A stretch of 64,000 nucleotides of DNA from an uncultured Gammaproteobacteria bacterium (GCA_943788815.1 CALSRS010000001.1:558001-622000); one strand, 5' to 3'; positions 52,190 to 62,033 are shown, counted from the first letter of the stretch. Notes: generated by a model not told the origin, from the sequence alone. Translations and numbers: made by a program.

Positions 52190-52620
52190 TTTTTTCTTAT
52201 AAATTTGATATTCATCTGTTTCTTTATGCCATGAATTAGCTCTTGTCTCTAATTTGTTGGTTTTATTCACCCACCTGATTCATATTAAATATGACCAGAG
52301 GATACCTGAAGTATTATTGATCTCAGGATGACTCCGAAAGTAAGCAGCATAGGATATTCTTTTCACCTCTATTTCATCCTTAATTATCAGTAACTGACTC
52401 CTTATAAATATACCTATATCCTCCTGAAAGAATCAGCTATATCATAAGTAGGGAGCATATATAGATATCTTCTGCCAAAATATATAATATCAATGCCCAT
52501 ATGAGATGTAATTCGTATTTAAATTTACTGATTACCTTTTTAAGAATCTCGTAAAGATCATGATTTATCATAAACAAATCATCATCACTCACGCACCACA
52601 TTAATAAATAGTCTTTTAAG
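52190..52620. other. Gene-free interval before the methyltransferase gene
   Basis: 430 AT-rich bases. Only a minus-strand frame overlapping the methyltransferase is open, and it has no coding character. I see no RNA structure worth naming. Confidence 0.5.
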
Positions 52621-53424
52621 ATGAAAAATTGGCAACAGATATTACTTAGCTTGAAGATGGCTCGATGGAAAGCCTGGGATCGTTTTATTGATAAGTTCCC
52701 ATTAATCTCTTCCTCCAGACTTGGACAGTATAAAACAGGACATTTACCTATTCCGCCTGCTTCACTACGACTACGAGTGGGTGAAGCGAGTAAACACATT
52801 TACATGATAACAGGTGAAAGGGTCTTTAGACGTCTAAGAAACCAGTTAAAAAAATATTTAAAACTGGAGGACTGCCAGACCATCTTGGATTGGGGTTGTG
52901 GATGTGGGAGATTAATTCGCAACTTTCCAGAAATTGTTCCTGTATCAGGTCTTCATGGATGTGACATAGACCCTGATGCCATTACCTGGCTGAAATCTCA
53001 TTTTCCAGAGATGTCGTTTGAAACTGTGGCACCCTACCCGCCTACACCATACCAGGACAATCAATTTGACCTTATTTATGGAATATCCGTATTTACCCAT
53101 TTAACAGAAGACACACAATTTCTATGGCTGGAAGAACTTAAACGAATTTCAAAAAAAGGTGGCATTGTTGCAGTGACTGTACACGGAGAAACCACTACTG
53201 ATCCATCACTGGCAGAACCGCTGTCTGAGTCTGGCATTGCCGATCGTGAAGGTGACAGGTGGATGTTTTTCAAACACTTTCTGGATGATGGGTATTACCG
53301 TTTGACGAAGCATCGCAAAGATTATGTAATAGAAAAATGGTCAAACTACTTTGAGATATTGGACTTTGTGGAAAAAGGAATTGGGCGGCAAGACCTGGTA
53401 ATCATGCGAAATTCTCTGAAGTAA
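52621..53424 (+). CDS. Class I SAM-dependent methyltransferase
   Basis: 267 residues. Motif I is ILDWGCGCGRLIRNF (SAM-binding Gly loop), followed by HGCDIDPDAITWLKSHFP (acidic end of strand 2), FDLIYGISVFTHLTED (motif post I) and WLEELKRISKKGGIVAVTVHG. No membrane segment and no clear cap domain. Lies 47 bp ahead of the first msrP-like gene but could be a separate unit. Substrate unknown. Confidence 0.88.
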   Translation: MKNWQQILLSLKMARWKAWDRFIDKFPLISSSRLGQYKTGHLPIPPASLRLRVGEASKHIYMITGERVFRRLRNQLKKYLKLEDCQTILDWGCGCGRLIRNFPEIVPVSGLHGCDIDPDAITWLKSHFPEMSFETVAPYPPTPYQDNQFDLIYGISVFTHLTEDTQFLWLEELKRISKKGGIVAVTVHGETTTDPSLAEPLSESGIADREGDRWMFFKHFLDDGYYRLTKHRKDYVIEKWSNYFEILDFVEKGIGRQDLVIMRNSLK

Positions 53425-53471
53425 GTGAACTTAAGATATTCGTCTGAAATCAAAGCATTCAGGAGATACCC

Positions 53472-54428
53472 ATGTTAATACGACAGGCTGAAAACATAAA
53501 ATCATCAGAAATTACTTCAAAAGAAGATTACCTGTCGCGACGGAAATTTTTAACCTCTTCGAGCAGCACCATACTTTCACTCTATATACTGCACGCCAGC
53601 CTACTAAAAAGCGGTAATGTTTACGCTGCTGAAAAAATTGAAAATGTAATAAAAAATATTGATTTTTCATCCGACGAAGAGCTGACGAAGTACTCATCAA
53701 TCATTAGCTATAACAATTTTGCTGAATTTGGACTGGACAAGGAAGACCCCGCTGCTAATTCTGGCGACTTTAAAACCAAACCCTGGACCATCAAAGTCGA
53801 AGGTGAATGTAATAAACCAGGGGAATATCACCTGGAAGACCTTATCAGTCCACATCAACTCGAAGAACGTATCTATCGACTCCGATGTGTTGAGGCCTGG
53901 TCAATGGTAATTCCATGGATAGGCATACCCTTAGGCGAAGTATTAAAGCAATTTGAACCTAATTCTAATGCCCGGTTTGTAGCCTTTACTGCACCCTATC
54001 AACCTGATGTCATGCCCGGTATCGGCAAAGTTGCCTATGAATTCCCTTTTGTGGAAGGTCTTAGAATCGATGAGGCTATGCATCCTCTGTCTCTTCTTGC
54101 TGTCGGCCTGTATGGAGAAGAATTATTGAATCAAAATGGTGCACCCATCAGACTCGTTGTCCCCTGGAAATATGGTTTTAAAAGCATTAAATCCATTGTA
54201 AATATTCGATTTGTTCAAGAACAACCTCCTAGTACGTTTAACAAATTTGCCGCTAACGAATTCGGGTTTTATGCCAATGTAAATCCAGAAGTCAAGCATC
54301 CCAGATGGAGTCAGGCACGAGAGAGAAGAATTGGACATTTTCTTAAGCAGGAAACCTTGATGTTTAATGGCTATGCAGATCAAGTAGCCTCACTATATTC
54401 TGGAATGGATCTAGGAAAATTCTATTAA
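53472..54428 (+). CDS. msrP: MsrP-like molybdopterin methionine-sulfoxide reductase, copy 1
   Basis: Periplasmic enzyme that repairs oxidised methionines. 318 residues, Tat signal SRRKFLTSS (from 22), the Mo-ligating Cys139 in [36 protein letters not shown] as the conserved early block and [19 protein letters not shown] as the later one. A second copy and msrQ follow. Copy 1 has a less typical signal-peptide hydrophobic core ([11 protein letters not shown]). Confidence 0.92.
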   Translation: MLIRQAENIKSSEITSKEDYLSRRKFLTSSSSTILSLYILHASLLKSGNVYAAEKIENVIKNIDFSSDEELTKYSSIISYNNFAEFGLDKEDPAANSGDFKTKPWTIKVEGECNKPGEYHLEDLISPHQLEERIYRLRCVEAWSMVIPWIGIPLGEVLKQFEPNSNARFVAFTAPYQPDVMPGIGKVAYEFPFVEGLRIDEAMHPLSLLAVGLYGEELLNQNGAPIRLVVPWKYGFKSIKSIVNIRFVQEQPPSTFNKFAANEFGFYANVNPEVKHPRWSQARERRIGHFLKQETLMFNGYADQVASLYSGMDLGKFY

Positions 54429-54507
54429 GCTAATAGCTTTTTTTAATGTAACTGTTAATAATTAATCATTGAATCTAACTATAAGCATTAACGATAAGGT
54501 GACAAGC

Positions 54508-55461
54508 ATGTTAATTACAAAACCGTCTGATATAAAACCATCCGAAATAACCAGTAAATCAGTTTATCTATCACGCCGGAATTTTTTAAAAACCTCCATA
54601 AACACAGGTATTGCAGGATCTGTCGCCAGTTCGGGTATTTTAATGTCCGGCAACGCTCAGGCGGCAAAACTGGATAATATTCAAAAAAGCCCTTATTCGA
54701 CGATAGGAGAAGATCTTACCGATTATGATTCAATCACTACCTATAATAACTTTTATGAATTTGGTACCAATAAAGAAGACCCGGCAAAATATTCCGGACA
54801 ATTTAATCCTAAACCCTGGTCTATTCAGGTAGACGGAGAATGTAACAAGCCTGGCGAAATTGGCCTGGAAGATCTGATTAAACCTCATACTTTAGAAGAA
54901 AGGATATATCGTTTACGTTGTGTTGAGGCCTGGTCCATGGTGATCCCCTGGGTAGGCATACCCCTGGGAGATATATTAAAGCGCTTTGAACCGACCGCAA
55001 ACGCAAAATATGTTGCCTTTAGTACTATATTCAGACCCGATGAAATGCCAGGACAACGTTCACGAGTATTGCGTTGGCCCTATTTAGAAGGACTACGAAT
55101 CGATGAAGCCATGCACCCATTGAGTATCCTCTCAGTCGGGCTATACGGGGAAGAACTTCTAAATCAAAGCGGAGCGCCTATAAGACTCGTCGTACCCTGG
55201 AAATATGGATATAAAAGTATCAAATCAATTGTGAAAATCAGCTTCGTAGAAAAACAACCTCGCACGGCCTGGAATGATTCAGCCCCCAATGAATATGGTT
55301 TTTATTCCAATGTAAATCCCAACAGAAACCATCCTCGCTGGAGCCAAAAGAAGGAACGCCGGATAGGAGAGTTTTTAAAACGCGAAACTCTGATGTTCAA
55401 TGGTTATGCGAACCAGGTTGCCTCACTTTACGAAGGAATGAATTTGCTTAAAAATCACTAA
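54508..55461 (+). CDS. msrP: MsrP-like methionine-sulfoxide reductase, copy 2
   Basis: 317 residues starting at the ATG at 54508, preceded by AAGGTGAC; a TTG at 54469 would only prefix 13 residues. Tat motif SRRNFLKTS, Cys138 in [14 protein letters not shown], conserved [21 protein letters not shown]. Very similar to copy 1 along its length; differences cluster in the signal peptide and in the segment after the cofactor Cys ([21 protein letters not shown] here, [21 protein letters not shown] in copy 1). 10 bp before msrQ. Confidence 0.93.
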   Translation: MLITKPSDIKPSEITSKSVYLSRRNFLKTSINTGIAGSVASSGILMSGNAQAAKLDNIQKSPYSTIGEDLTDYDSITTYNNFYEFGTNKEDPAKYSGQFNPKPWSIQVDGECNKPGEIGLEDLIKPHTLEERIYRLRCVEAWSMVIPWVGIPLGDILKRFEPTANAKYVAFSTIFRPDEMPGQRSRVLRWPYLEGLRIDEAMHPLSILSVGLYGEELLNQSGAPIRLVVPWKYGYKSIKSIVKISFVEKQPRTAWNDSAPNEYGFYSNVNPNRNHPRWSQKKERRIGEFLKRETLMFNGYANQVASLYEGMNLLKNH

Positions 55462-55471
55462 TGTTAAAGAG

Positions 55472-56071
55472 ATGCAGAAACTATACAAGCCGCTCCTATT
55501 CAGCGCTGCCTTATTACCATTAGCAGTACTGATCTATAATGGTATTAATGACAAGCTGACTGCCAATCCCATTGAATACATTACACACTACACAGGTGAC
55601 TGGACTATTTATTTTTTACTCATCACCCTCTCCATCACACCATTAAGAAATTTATCAGGCAAGATTTTTATAGTTCGCTTCAGAAGGATGCTGGGGCTAT
55701 TTGCTTTTTTTTACGGTTGCCTGCATTTCTTAACCTATTTCGTCCTTGACCAATTTTTTGATTTTGATGCAATCATCGAAGATATCGTCGACAGACCATA
55801 CGTTACCGTGGGATTTACTGCATTTGTATTACTGATACCACTTGCAATTACCTCAACGAAAAAAATGATTGCTCGACTTGGTAGTAACTGGCGTCGATTG
55901 CATTCACTCATTTATGTCATAACTGCGCTGGGGATATTACACTATTATTGGTTAGTAAAGGCTGATATTACCGTACCCTTAACACTCGCTCTGATATTCA
56001 CATTTCTACTGGTGATGCGTCTTCCCATGGCAAAAAATGTGAAAAACACCCTATTTTCAACAAGCAATTAA
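55472..56071 (+). CDS. msrQ: MsrQ-like heme membrane subunit
   Basis: 199 residues, six membrane segments; donates electrons to MsrP. Heme-ligand histidines are in GCLHFLTYF and LHSLIYVITALGILHYYW, the ferric-reductase-type pattern. Starts 10 bp after the second msrP-like gene, so the pair MsrP(2)-MsrQ is coupled; one MsrQ probably serves both catalytic subunits. Confidence 0.93.
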   Translation: MQKLYKPLLFSAALLPLAVLIYNGINDKLTANPIEYITHYTGDWTIYFLLITLSITPLRNLSGKIFIVRFRRMLGLFAFFYGCLHFLTYFVLDQFFDFDAIIEDIVDRPYVTVGFTAFVLLIPLAITSTKKMIARLGSNWRRLHSLIYVITALGILHYYWLVKADITVPLTLALIFTFLLVMRLPMAKNVKNTLFSTSN

Positions 56072-56138
56072 GTCTATTCACTGACTTATTATTCATTATT
56101 CGCTACCCTGTTAGCTGAACGATCATTTCAGGTGGCAA

Positions 56139-56693
56139 ATGAAACAACGAATTGATAAAGAAGACATAAAGCTATTTCGTAATTCTGTTGGAAAAGTTAA
56201 ACCGATTACTCAAGATAAGCTGTTGTTAAGTACACCAAAACAGAAAAAGAAACACAGCGCCCCAAGAAATACCCATACTGACATCGACGCAAAGTTTTAC
56301 AAATTTCATTTAAGAGATAATGATTCACAAATCGGGCCAAATGATGTTCTTTTATTCAAACGTGATGGGCTACAAAATAAAGTTTTAAAACGTCTCAAAA
56401 AAGGCCAGATTCCTGTGATTGCTGAACTGGACCTTCATGGTCATACAATCAATAAAGCAAAATTATCAATCGACCGCTTTATACTTCAGAATCAAAATAT
56501 TCATACTCCTGGTTGTATACGAATAATTCATGGGAAAGGCTATGGTTCACAAGACGCAACGCCTGTCATTAAACAATATATACCCGGTTGGTTGCAGGAA
56601 TACCCTGATGTTCTTGCATATTGCTCCTGTCCTGTTTCCGATGGAGGAACCGGCGCCGTCTATGTATTAATGAAAAGAGGACAAAATTACTGA
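56139..56693 (+). CDS. Smr-domain protein (SmrA type)
   Basis: 184 residues. The C-terminal Smr domain has ELDLHGHTINKAKLSIDRFI and IRIIHGKGYGS, the HGKG motif of the MutS-related nuclease fold. The N-terminal half is charged (KKKHSAPRNTHTDIDAKFYKF). Family members act on RNA or branched DNA. Monocistronic. Confidence 0.88.
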   Translation: MKQRIDKEDIKLFRNSVGKVKPITQDKLLLSTPKQKKKHSAPRNTHTDIDAKFYKFHLRDNDSQIGPNDVLLFKRDGLQNKVLKRLKKGQIPVIAELDLHGHTINKAKLSIDRFILQNQNIHTPGCIRIIHGKGYGSQDATPVIKQYIPGWLQEYPDVLAYCSCPVSDGGTGAVYVLMKRGQNY

Positions 56694-56770
56694 ATTAATA
56701 TTTCTTTCCTATTATTATGTTAGTGATAAAAATAAAGAAAAAGCATGGGTGCTCTCGGTAAAAATAAAAA

Positions 56771-57850
56771 ATGTCTACCGTATTATTTAAAGATGCAAAG
56801 AACTTTCCAATAATAGCTAATGTTTATGTCGTTGATGACCAATTAACTAGCCGAGTTATTATGGAAAACATCATCAGAGGGATTGGTGATAACATCAAGG
56901 TATCCACATTCGAGACACCACAAGCTGCACTCGATGCCACATATCAAGCACCGCCTGATTTAATCGTGGTGGACTACAGAATGCCAGAGATGAATGGCGT
57001 TGAATTCACGCGAAAAGTAAGAAACATTCCAGAATGTATGGATGTCCCGATTATCATCTTCACAATTATCGATGACAAATCTGTTATGTATGAATCTCTG
57101 GAAGCAGGTGCAACAGATTTTCTAACCAAGCCTATCGACCATTACGAATGCAAAGTGAGGTGTCGTAATTTACTCACCATGCGTAGGCAACAAAAGATCA
57201 TAAAAGAAAGAGCTGAAACATTAGAAAGGGTTGTCTTTAATTCAACCAGGACAATTCAGCAAAGAGAAAAAGAAGCTTTATCAATTATCAACAATATAAT
57301 TGACATCAAAGGTAACTTTGCTGGATTCAATCAACAGCGTATGGGTATGATCTCCATGTTAATTGCCCGTGAGTTGCATATGGAAGAAAAGTTTTGTGAT
57401 GATATTGAAATCGCAGCTCCCCTACATGATATCGGCGAAGTTAAACTCCCTTCATATTTATTATTAAAATCCAGCGAACTGACCAACGAAGAATTTGAGA
57501 TAGTAAAACAACATACAACTTTAGGTTATGAAATACTTAAAGATTCAGAATCACCTGTATTAAACCTCGCCGCCAATATCGCCCTCAACCACCACGAAAA
57601 GATTAATGGCACTGGTTACCCCAACAAGCTTAAAGGCGAACAGATTCCCATTGAAGCAAAAATTGCAGCAGTAGCTGACGCATTTGATGCTATGACAAGC
57701 AATCGTAATCACAGATCAACAAAGTCCACAGATGAAGTAATTGGTATTATCTGCAATGAAATAGATAAAAGTTATGATAGAGATTGTGTAAATGCTCTTG
57801 TCAAGAATATAGAATCAGTAACCTCAATTAAAAATACATTTGATAATTAA
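56771..57850 (+). CDS. RpfG-like response regulator with HD-GYP domain
   Basis: 359 residues. Receiver domain at 15-140 with the phosphoacceptor Asp68 (VVDYRMPEMNG) and Lys120 (FLTKP), then an HD-GYP domain with HD at H219-D220 (PLHDIGEVKLP), HHEKINGTGYP (274-284) and further metal-site residues. The GYP signature is present, so cyclic-di-GMP hydrolysis is expected. However the preceding His-rich ligand segment of many trinuclear members reads GFNQQRMGM here, so metal content may differ. Its partner, an RpfC-like kinase, starts 6 bp downstream but is broken. Resembles the DSF quorum-sensing pair, although no rpfF-like synthase lies nearby. Confidence 0.87.
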   Translation: MSTVLFKDAKNFPIIANVYVVDDQLTSRVIMENIIRGIGDNIKVSTFETPQAALDATYQAPPDLIVVDYRMPEMNGVEFTRKVRNIPECMDVPIIIFTIIDDKSVMYESLEAGATDFLTKPIDHYECKVRCRNLLTMRRQQKIIKERAETLERVVFNSTRTIQQREKEALSIINNIIDIKGNFAGFNQQRMGMISMLIARELHMEEKFCDDIEIAAPLHDIGEVKLPSYLLLKSSELTNEEFEIVKQHTTLGYEILKDSESPVLNLAANIALNHHEKINGTGYPNKLKGEQIPIEAKIAAVADAFDAMTSNRNHRSTKSTDEVIGIICNEIDKSYDRDCVNALVKNIESVTSIKNTFDN

Positions 57851-57856
57851 TCATTA

Positions 57857-58853
57857 ATGACTGATCCCATTAAAAATATTATTAAATCAATTTTAAGTAT
57901 TGGAAAAGAATTTGAACAATCGATAATACGGTTAATTGCTTGTTTAATATGTTTGGCCTATGCTTTAAATACGTATTCCCTAGGACTAGTAGACGCTGCA
58001 GTTGTAAATATTTTTTATGCAACAATTCCTTGCTGCATATTATTTGGTGTTTGGGCATATATACAGAGACTTATCCCCCTTAAGACTTTACATCGCTATA
58101 TTTACCGGTGTGGGTGCCGCTACTTATGCGCTTGCATTATCAGATGAAGCTGGCGCACCATTTCTTGTTATTTACTTTTGGATTATATTGGGTAACGGCC
58201 TGCGTTTTGGCAGTAAATATTTAATAATCAATAGCGTATTGTCAATATTTTCTTTTTTATTAGTAATAAAGATTAGTCCGTTCTGGAGCTCGCATCTTTA
58301 CGCAAGTTACGCAATCTTATTTGCAATGATAATTTTGCCATTATATATAAATGTTTTGCAGAAAAGATTAGAAAGCGCAGTTGATGCAGCAGAGAATGCT
58401 AATAAAGCTAAATCTTTATTTCTAGCAAACATGAGTCATGAAATAAGAACACCACTTAACGGTGTTATTGGCATGAGTGATTTATTAGAAACAACTAACT
58501 TAAACAAAATACAAACTGACTATGTAAGGACCATCCAATCGTCAGCTAAAGCTCTTCTATCATTAATTGATGACATATTAGATATCTCAAAAATAGAAAC
58601 TGGCAAAACAGAAGTAAAATTCAATAATTTCAGTTTATTTTCACTGCTAACAAAAACAATTGAAACGATGCAACCAATAGCAGAAAAGAAAGGCCTGAAT
58701 TGCAGGTTGCATATAGCCCCCGATGTAAATAACTTTGTGTCTGGTGATGATAAACTGGTTCAGCAAATCCTAATCAATCTATTAGGCAATTCAATTAAAT
58801 TCACACAAACTGGCGATATTGATATAAATATATCGTCCAACAATTCAAATGAT
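57857..58853 (+). pseudogene. RpfC-like sensor histidine kinase, frameshifted and truncated by IS copy 2
   Basis: The N-terminus starts EFEQSIIRLIACLICLAYAL and runs in one frame to about 58070, then continues in a +1 frame as RLYIAIFTGVGAATYAL, GNGLRFGSKYL and helices, followed by a HisKA domain with NMSHEIRTPLNG and the N box of the ATPase (LLGNSIKFTQTGDI). Removing one C from the C5 run at 58075-58079 restores a single frame. The reading frame is then cut at 58853 by the IS, before the G1/F/G2 boxes, so it cannot be an active kinase. The rest of the gene is absent to the right of the IS. Function predicted from homologues: sensing of a diffusible signal and phosphorylating the adjacent HD-GYP regulator. 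Confidence 0.78.
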
Positions 58854-58926
58854 TGTAAGTCGTCAAAAGATTTGGGACAAAATAGCGTAAATGTTAAGAG
58901 AGACTTTTAACTATTATAGTCTTGTT

Positions 58927-59913
58927 TCACTGATTTATATATATTCTTAAATTTTCCTTTCTCCTCTGTTGTAATGTTTCGTATTTGATAATGGTTCTTC
59001 TATCCATAATTTCATGATAGCGGCCAAAATACATATCTGCCGGCGTAATATTATCAAGTGACTCATGGTAACGTTCATGATTGTAGTATTGTACAAATTG
59101 CCGGATAGCATGTTCGAGTTCCCACGGATAATAATAGTGCTCCAGCTTCACGACGTTCTTCATGGAGCGGTGATATCGCTCTATCTTGTCTTGTGTCATG
59201 GGATGGTACGGTGCGCCACGGGTGTGTTGCATCTGATATTTACTCAGATAATCCTTCAATTCCGAGGAGATATAACAAGGCCCGTTATCACTCAGTAAGC
59301 GAGGTCGGTGTTTGACCGTTATCTCGTTGACTCCCGTGGTCTCAATCGCCGCATCCAGCGTCTGCTTCACGTCATCAGCTGCCATGCTGGTTGTTAACTT
59401 CCAGGCAATGATGTAGCGGGAGTAATCATCTAGAACAGTGGACAGGTAATACCACCCCCAACCAACAATACGAAAGTAGGTGAAGTCAGTCTGCCAAAGC
59501 TCGTTGACTCGTCGTGTTGGATTCTGAAACGAATCACCCGCTTGCATCAGGATATAAGCAGGACTGGTAATGAGATCGTACTGCTTTAACAGTCGATAAA
59601 CGCTGGATTCCGAGATGAAGTAGTTGTGCTCATCGGTGATGGTCCAGGCAAGTTCCCGAGGCGATTTGTCAGGGTACTGTAACGCGAGCTCCAGACACTG
59701 CTCCTTCACCATCTCAGGTATCTTATTCCAGAACTGTCTCGGGGACCGATTATCTGGCTCCAGGCCCTCTGGACCATCATCCAGGTATTGCCGATACCAA
59801 CGATAGAAACTGCTGCGGCTCACACCTAACTCGGCCAGAGTGCGTTTCACGGGTAATTCCGACGCCTCTACCAAGCGGATCACTTCCAGCTTTTCAGCTG
59901 CTGAAAGACTCAT
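58927..59913 (-). CDS. IS3-family transposase OrfB, copy 2, with Gly242Asp
   Basis: 328 residues, same DD35E triad (D143, D209, E245) as copy 1. One residue differs: Asp instead of Gly at 242, three positions before the catalytic Glu, in a motif that in IS3 transposases usually reads (N/Q)GKIER. This could weaken activity. Confidence 0.9.
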   Translation of the reverse strand: MSLSAAEKLEVIRLVEASELPVKRTLAELGVSRSSFYRWYRQYLDDGPEGLEPDNRSPRQFWNKIPEMVKEQCLELALQYPDKSPRELAWTITDEHNYFISESSVYRLLKQYDLITSPAYILMQAGDSFQNPTRRVNELWQTDFTYFRIVGWGWYYLSTVLDDYSRYIIAWKLTTSMAADDVKQTLDAAIETTGVNEITVKHRPRLLSDNGPCYISSELKDYLSKYQMQHTRGAPYHPMTQDKIERYHRSMKNVVKLEHYYYPWELEHAIRQFVQYYNHERYHESLDNITPADMYFGRYHEIMDRRTIIKYETLQQRRKENLRIYINQ

Positions 59914-60269
59914 TCGTCTTCCCAGGTCGACTCCAAGCCAAGCACACTTTTTTTAAGTACCTCGTTCTTCAGCATGATGTCAGCCACCAGGCGTTTGAGC
60001 TGGTCATTTTCTTTCTTCAGGTCGGTCACTTCAGTGGAGTTTGCTTCCCGTTTTATATCGCCCGCCAGACGCTGTTTACCCGCTTCCAGGAACTCCTTAC
60101 TCCAGCGGTAATACACGTTTTGATTCAATCCTTCACGGCGACACAGCTCGGCAATGCTTTCTTCTCCACGCATCCCTTCCAGTACAATTCGGATCTTTTC
60201 TTCAGAGGAATACTTCTTACGGGTACGACGACGTATATCTTTAACTAATTTCTCGCTATTATTGCTCAT
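59910..60269 (-). CDS. IS3-family transposase OrfA, copy 2
   Basis: 119 residues, identical to the OrfA of copy 1 in translation, with the same A7G frameshift tract (complement at 59947-59954) in the C-terminal part. Confidence 0.92.
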   Translation of the reverse strand: MSNNSEKLVKDIRRRTRKKYSSEEKIRIVLEGMRGEESIAELCRREGLNQNVYYRWSKEFLEAGKQRLAGDIKREANSTEVTDLKKENDQLKRLVADIMLKNEVLKKSVLGLESTWEDE

Positions 60270-60357
60270 AATGAGACTCCTATTTATAAGTTTAACTTAT
60301 CAGAAGTCTCTCTTAGAAATCAGCTCAATTCTGTCTCATATGCTTTGACGGGATACA

Positions 60358-60509
60358 TTGAATAATTTGTTATGAGTTGACTTGAATTTAAATGTGCATA
60401 AATAAATATATAAATTGTAATTAATAGGGTATTAATTGTTCTTACATAAGATTGATTTACTTCATTTGGTGATAATATATTTCCTTTGCCAGTCATTTAT
60501 ATAAATTAT
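60358..60509. other. Interval between IS copy 2 and ispF
   Basis: 152 AT-rich bases. It shows no kinase continuation and none of the gene that normally follows ispF. I see nothing coding. Confidence 0.5.
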
Positions 60510-60980
60510 TTATTTTTCTAAAATAATATTTGCATATACACATATCCCCTCTTCCCTTCCCACAAACCCCATTCCTTCAGTGGTAGTTGCTTTCACATTT
60601 ACATCATCGATTGATATATTCATGTCTTCAGATAATATCTGCCGCATATCTTTTACATAGGGAAGAAGTCTTGGTGCCTGTGCAAGAATGGTGATATCTG
60701 CATTACCAATTTCATAACCTTTTTCTTTAATTTTTTTTATGATATCTCTGAGTAAAAGTCGACTATCAATATTCTTATATTTGTCATCTGTATCTGGAAA
60801 ATATGTTCCAATATCACCCATTGCTGCAGCACCCAGGATAGCGTCACACAGGGAGTGAATTACTGCATCACCGTCTGAATGGGCCTTTAATCCCTTATTA
60901 TGTGGAATTGTTATTCCTCCAAGGACCAATGGTTTACCTTCAATAAAAGTATGTGCGTCGTACCCGTGACCTACTCGCAT
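60510..60980 (-). CDS. ispF: 2-C-methyl-D-erythritol 2,4-cyclodiphosphate synthase
   Basis: Fifth MEP-pathway step, forming the cyclic diphosphate from CDP-ME-2P. 156 residues. Metal ligands Asp8 and His10 in VGHGYDAHTF, the next His in LKAHSDGDAVIHSLCDAILGA, and the later TTTEGMGFVGREEG. The ATG shares its A with the ispD stop, coupling the two. Confidence 0.96.
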   Translation of the reverse strand: MRVGHGYDAHTFIEGKPLVLGGITIPHNKGLKAHSDGDAVIHSLCDAILGAAAMGDIGTYFPDTDDKYKNIDSRLLLRDIIKKIKEKGYEIGNADITILAQAPRLLPYVKDMRQILSEDMNISIDDVNVKATTTEGMGFVGREEGICVYANIILEK

Positions 60981-61687
60981 TACGAATTCTCCATTTGAGA
61001 TAAATAAAATGTTGCCAGTTCAATGTCGTCAGGCATTGTTACCTTAATATTTCTAACAGAACCTTCCACCAACATCGGGTCTTCTCCTATTTTCTCCATT
61101 GCCTGGGCTTCATCTGTTAGTTTAATATTTTTTTCTATAGCCTGTTCAATTGATACTCGAAGCTTTTTATATCGGAACATTTGTGGTGTGAGGGCGTGCC
61201 AAAGCCCCTCTCTCTCCACGGTGGATGAAATAACGTTATCTAAATTTGAACGTTTCATAGTATCCCTGACTGGCATGGCTAGTATGCCGCCTGTGGGATG
61301 CTCACAAAGAGTGTTAATCAGTTTGTCTACATCTTTCATTTCAAGACAAGGACGGGCTGCATCGTGGACCAGGATCCAGTCATCGTCACTCACGCTATTT
61401 TCAAGGGCTATAAGTCCATTTAATACTGAGTGAAAGCGTTCCTTTCCACCTATTGTGGTAATTAATTGATCAATTTCGTTTATACCTAGATCACTCCAGG
61501 CAGGATCATTTTCTGCTAAAACTACCATGACACCATCAACTTGTGGATGACGGAGAAAAGGATCAATGGCATATTCTAAAATAGTCTTTCCATTGATTTT
61601 CATGTATTGCTTGGGGATATCTGCTCCCACTCGCATACCTATGCCAGCAGCAGGTATGATGGCCCAGCACCTTTGATATGAGTTCAT
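60980..61687 (-). CDS. ispD: 2-C-methyl-D-erythritol 4-phosphate cytidylyltransferase
   Basis: 235 residues. IPAAGIGMRVGADIPKQY holds the CTP-binding Gly loop and Lys; ILVHDAARPC and the GLWHALTPQMF segment are family signatures. Third MEP-pathway step. Directly after ftsB (8 bp) and before ispF. Confidence 0.96.
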   Translation of the reverse strand: MNSYQRCWAIIPAAGIGMRVGADIPKQYMKINGKTILEYAIDPFLRHPQVDGVMVVLAENDPAWSDLGINEIDQLITTIGGKERFHSVLNGLIALENSVSDDDWILVHDAARPCLEMKDVDKLINTLCEHPTGGILAMPVRDTMKRSNLDNVISSTVEREGLWHALTPQMFRYKKLRVSIEQAIEKNIKLTDEAQAMEKIGEDPMLVEGSVRNIKVTMPDDIELATFYLSQMENS

Positions 61688-61695
61688 TTTATTAA

Positions 61696-61992
61696 TTATT
61701 TGTTGTTAGTATTAAGAGAGGCGTTATCAATAATCTGAAAAAAGGTTTCATCAGTCTTAATCATCCCCATTTCATCTCTTGCACGCTCTTCGATTGCATC
61801 CAGGCCTTCTTTAAGGTCAACCACTTCCGCTACCAGGGCTTGATTGCGTTCTTGTAGCTCGTTGGTGTCCTGAATTTTTGATTTTTTAACTTCTTCTAGC
61901 GCCCACAACTCTGGCAGACCACCTGTCCCATACCAAAGACGGTATTGTAATAATACAAGTAATACGATCAATATTGCGTTGATGTATTTCAT
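61696..61992 (-). CDS. ftsB: Cell-division protein FtsB
   Basis: 98 residues: one membrane helix (INAILIVLLVLLQYRLWYG), then a coiled coil (VKKSKIQDTNELQERNQALVAEVVDLKEGLDAIEERARDEMGMIKTDETFFQII) ending in the RDxxGMIKxxExFF signature that binds FtsL and FtsQ. Between eno and ispD, its usual gammaproteobacterial position. Confidence 0.94.
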   Translation of the reverse strand: MKYINAILIVLLVLLQYRLWYGTGGLPELWALEEVKKSKIQDTNELQERNQALVAEVVDLKEGLDAIEERARDEMGMIKTDETFFQIIDNASLNTNNK

Positions 61993-62033
61993 CTGTTTTA
62001 TCTGGTCAAATTAATAATCTCAGAGTATTTTAA

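Larger units (their letters stand above)
58854..60357 (-). mobile_element. IS3-family insertion sequence, copy 2 (1504 bp), inverted
   Basis: Same 1504-bp element as at 21413-22916 but in the opposite orientation, with the same termini. It sits in the kinase gene. Left flank (plus strand) ends AAATGAT, right flank begins TTGAAT, so no direct duplication is visible; together with the missing kinase 3' end this points to an adjacent deletion or rearrangement after insertion. Two base differences from copy 1 seen, one changing OrfB Gly242 to Asp. Confidence 0.93.

Noticed and set aside
52437-52799. Minus-strand coding region upstream of the methyltransferase
   Set aside because: It overlaps the start of a clear methyltransferase gene and shows no conserved features.
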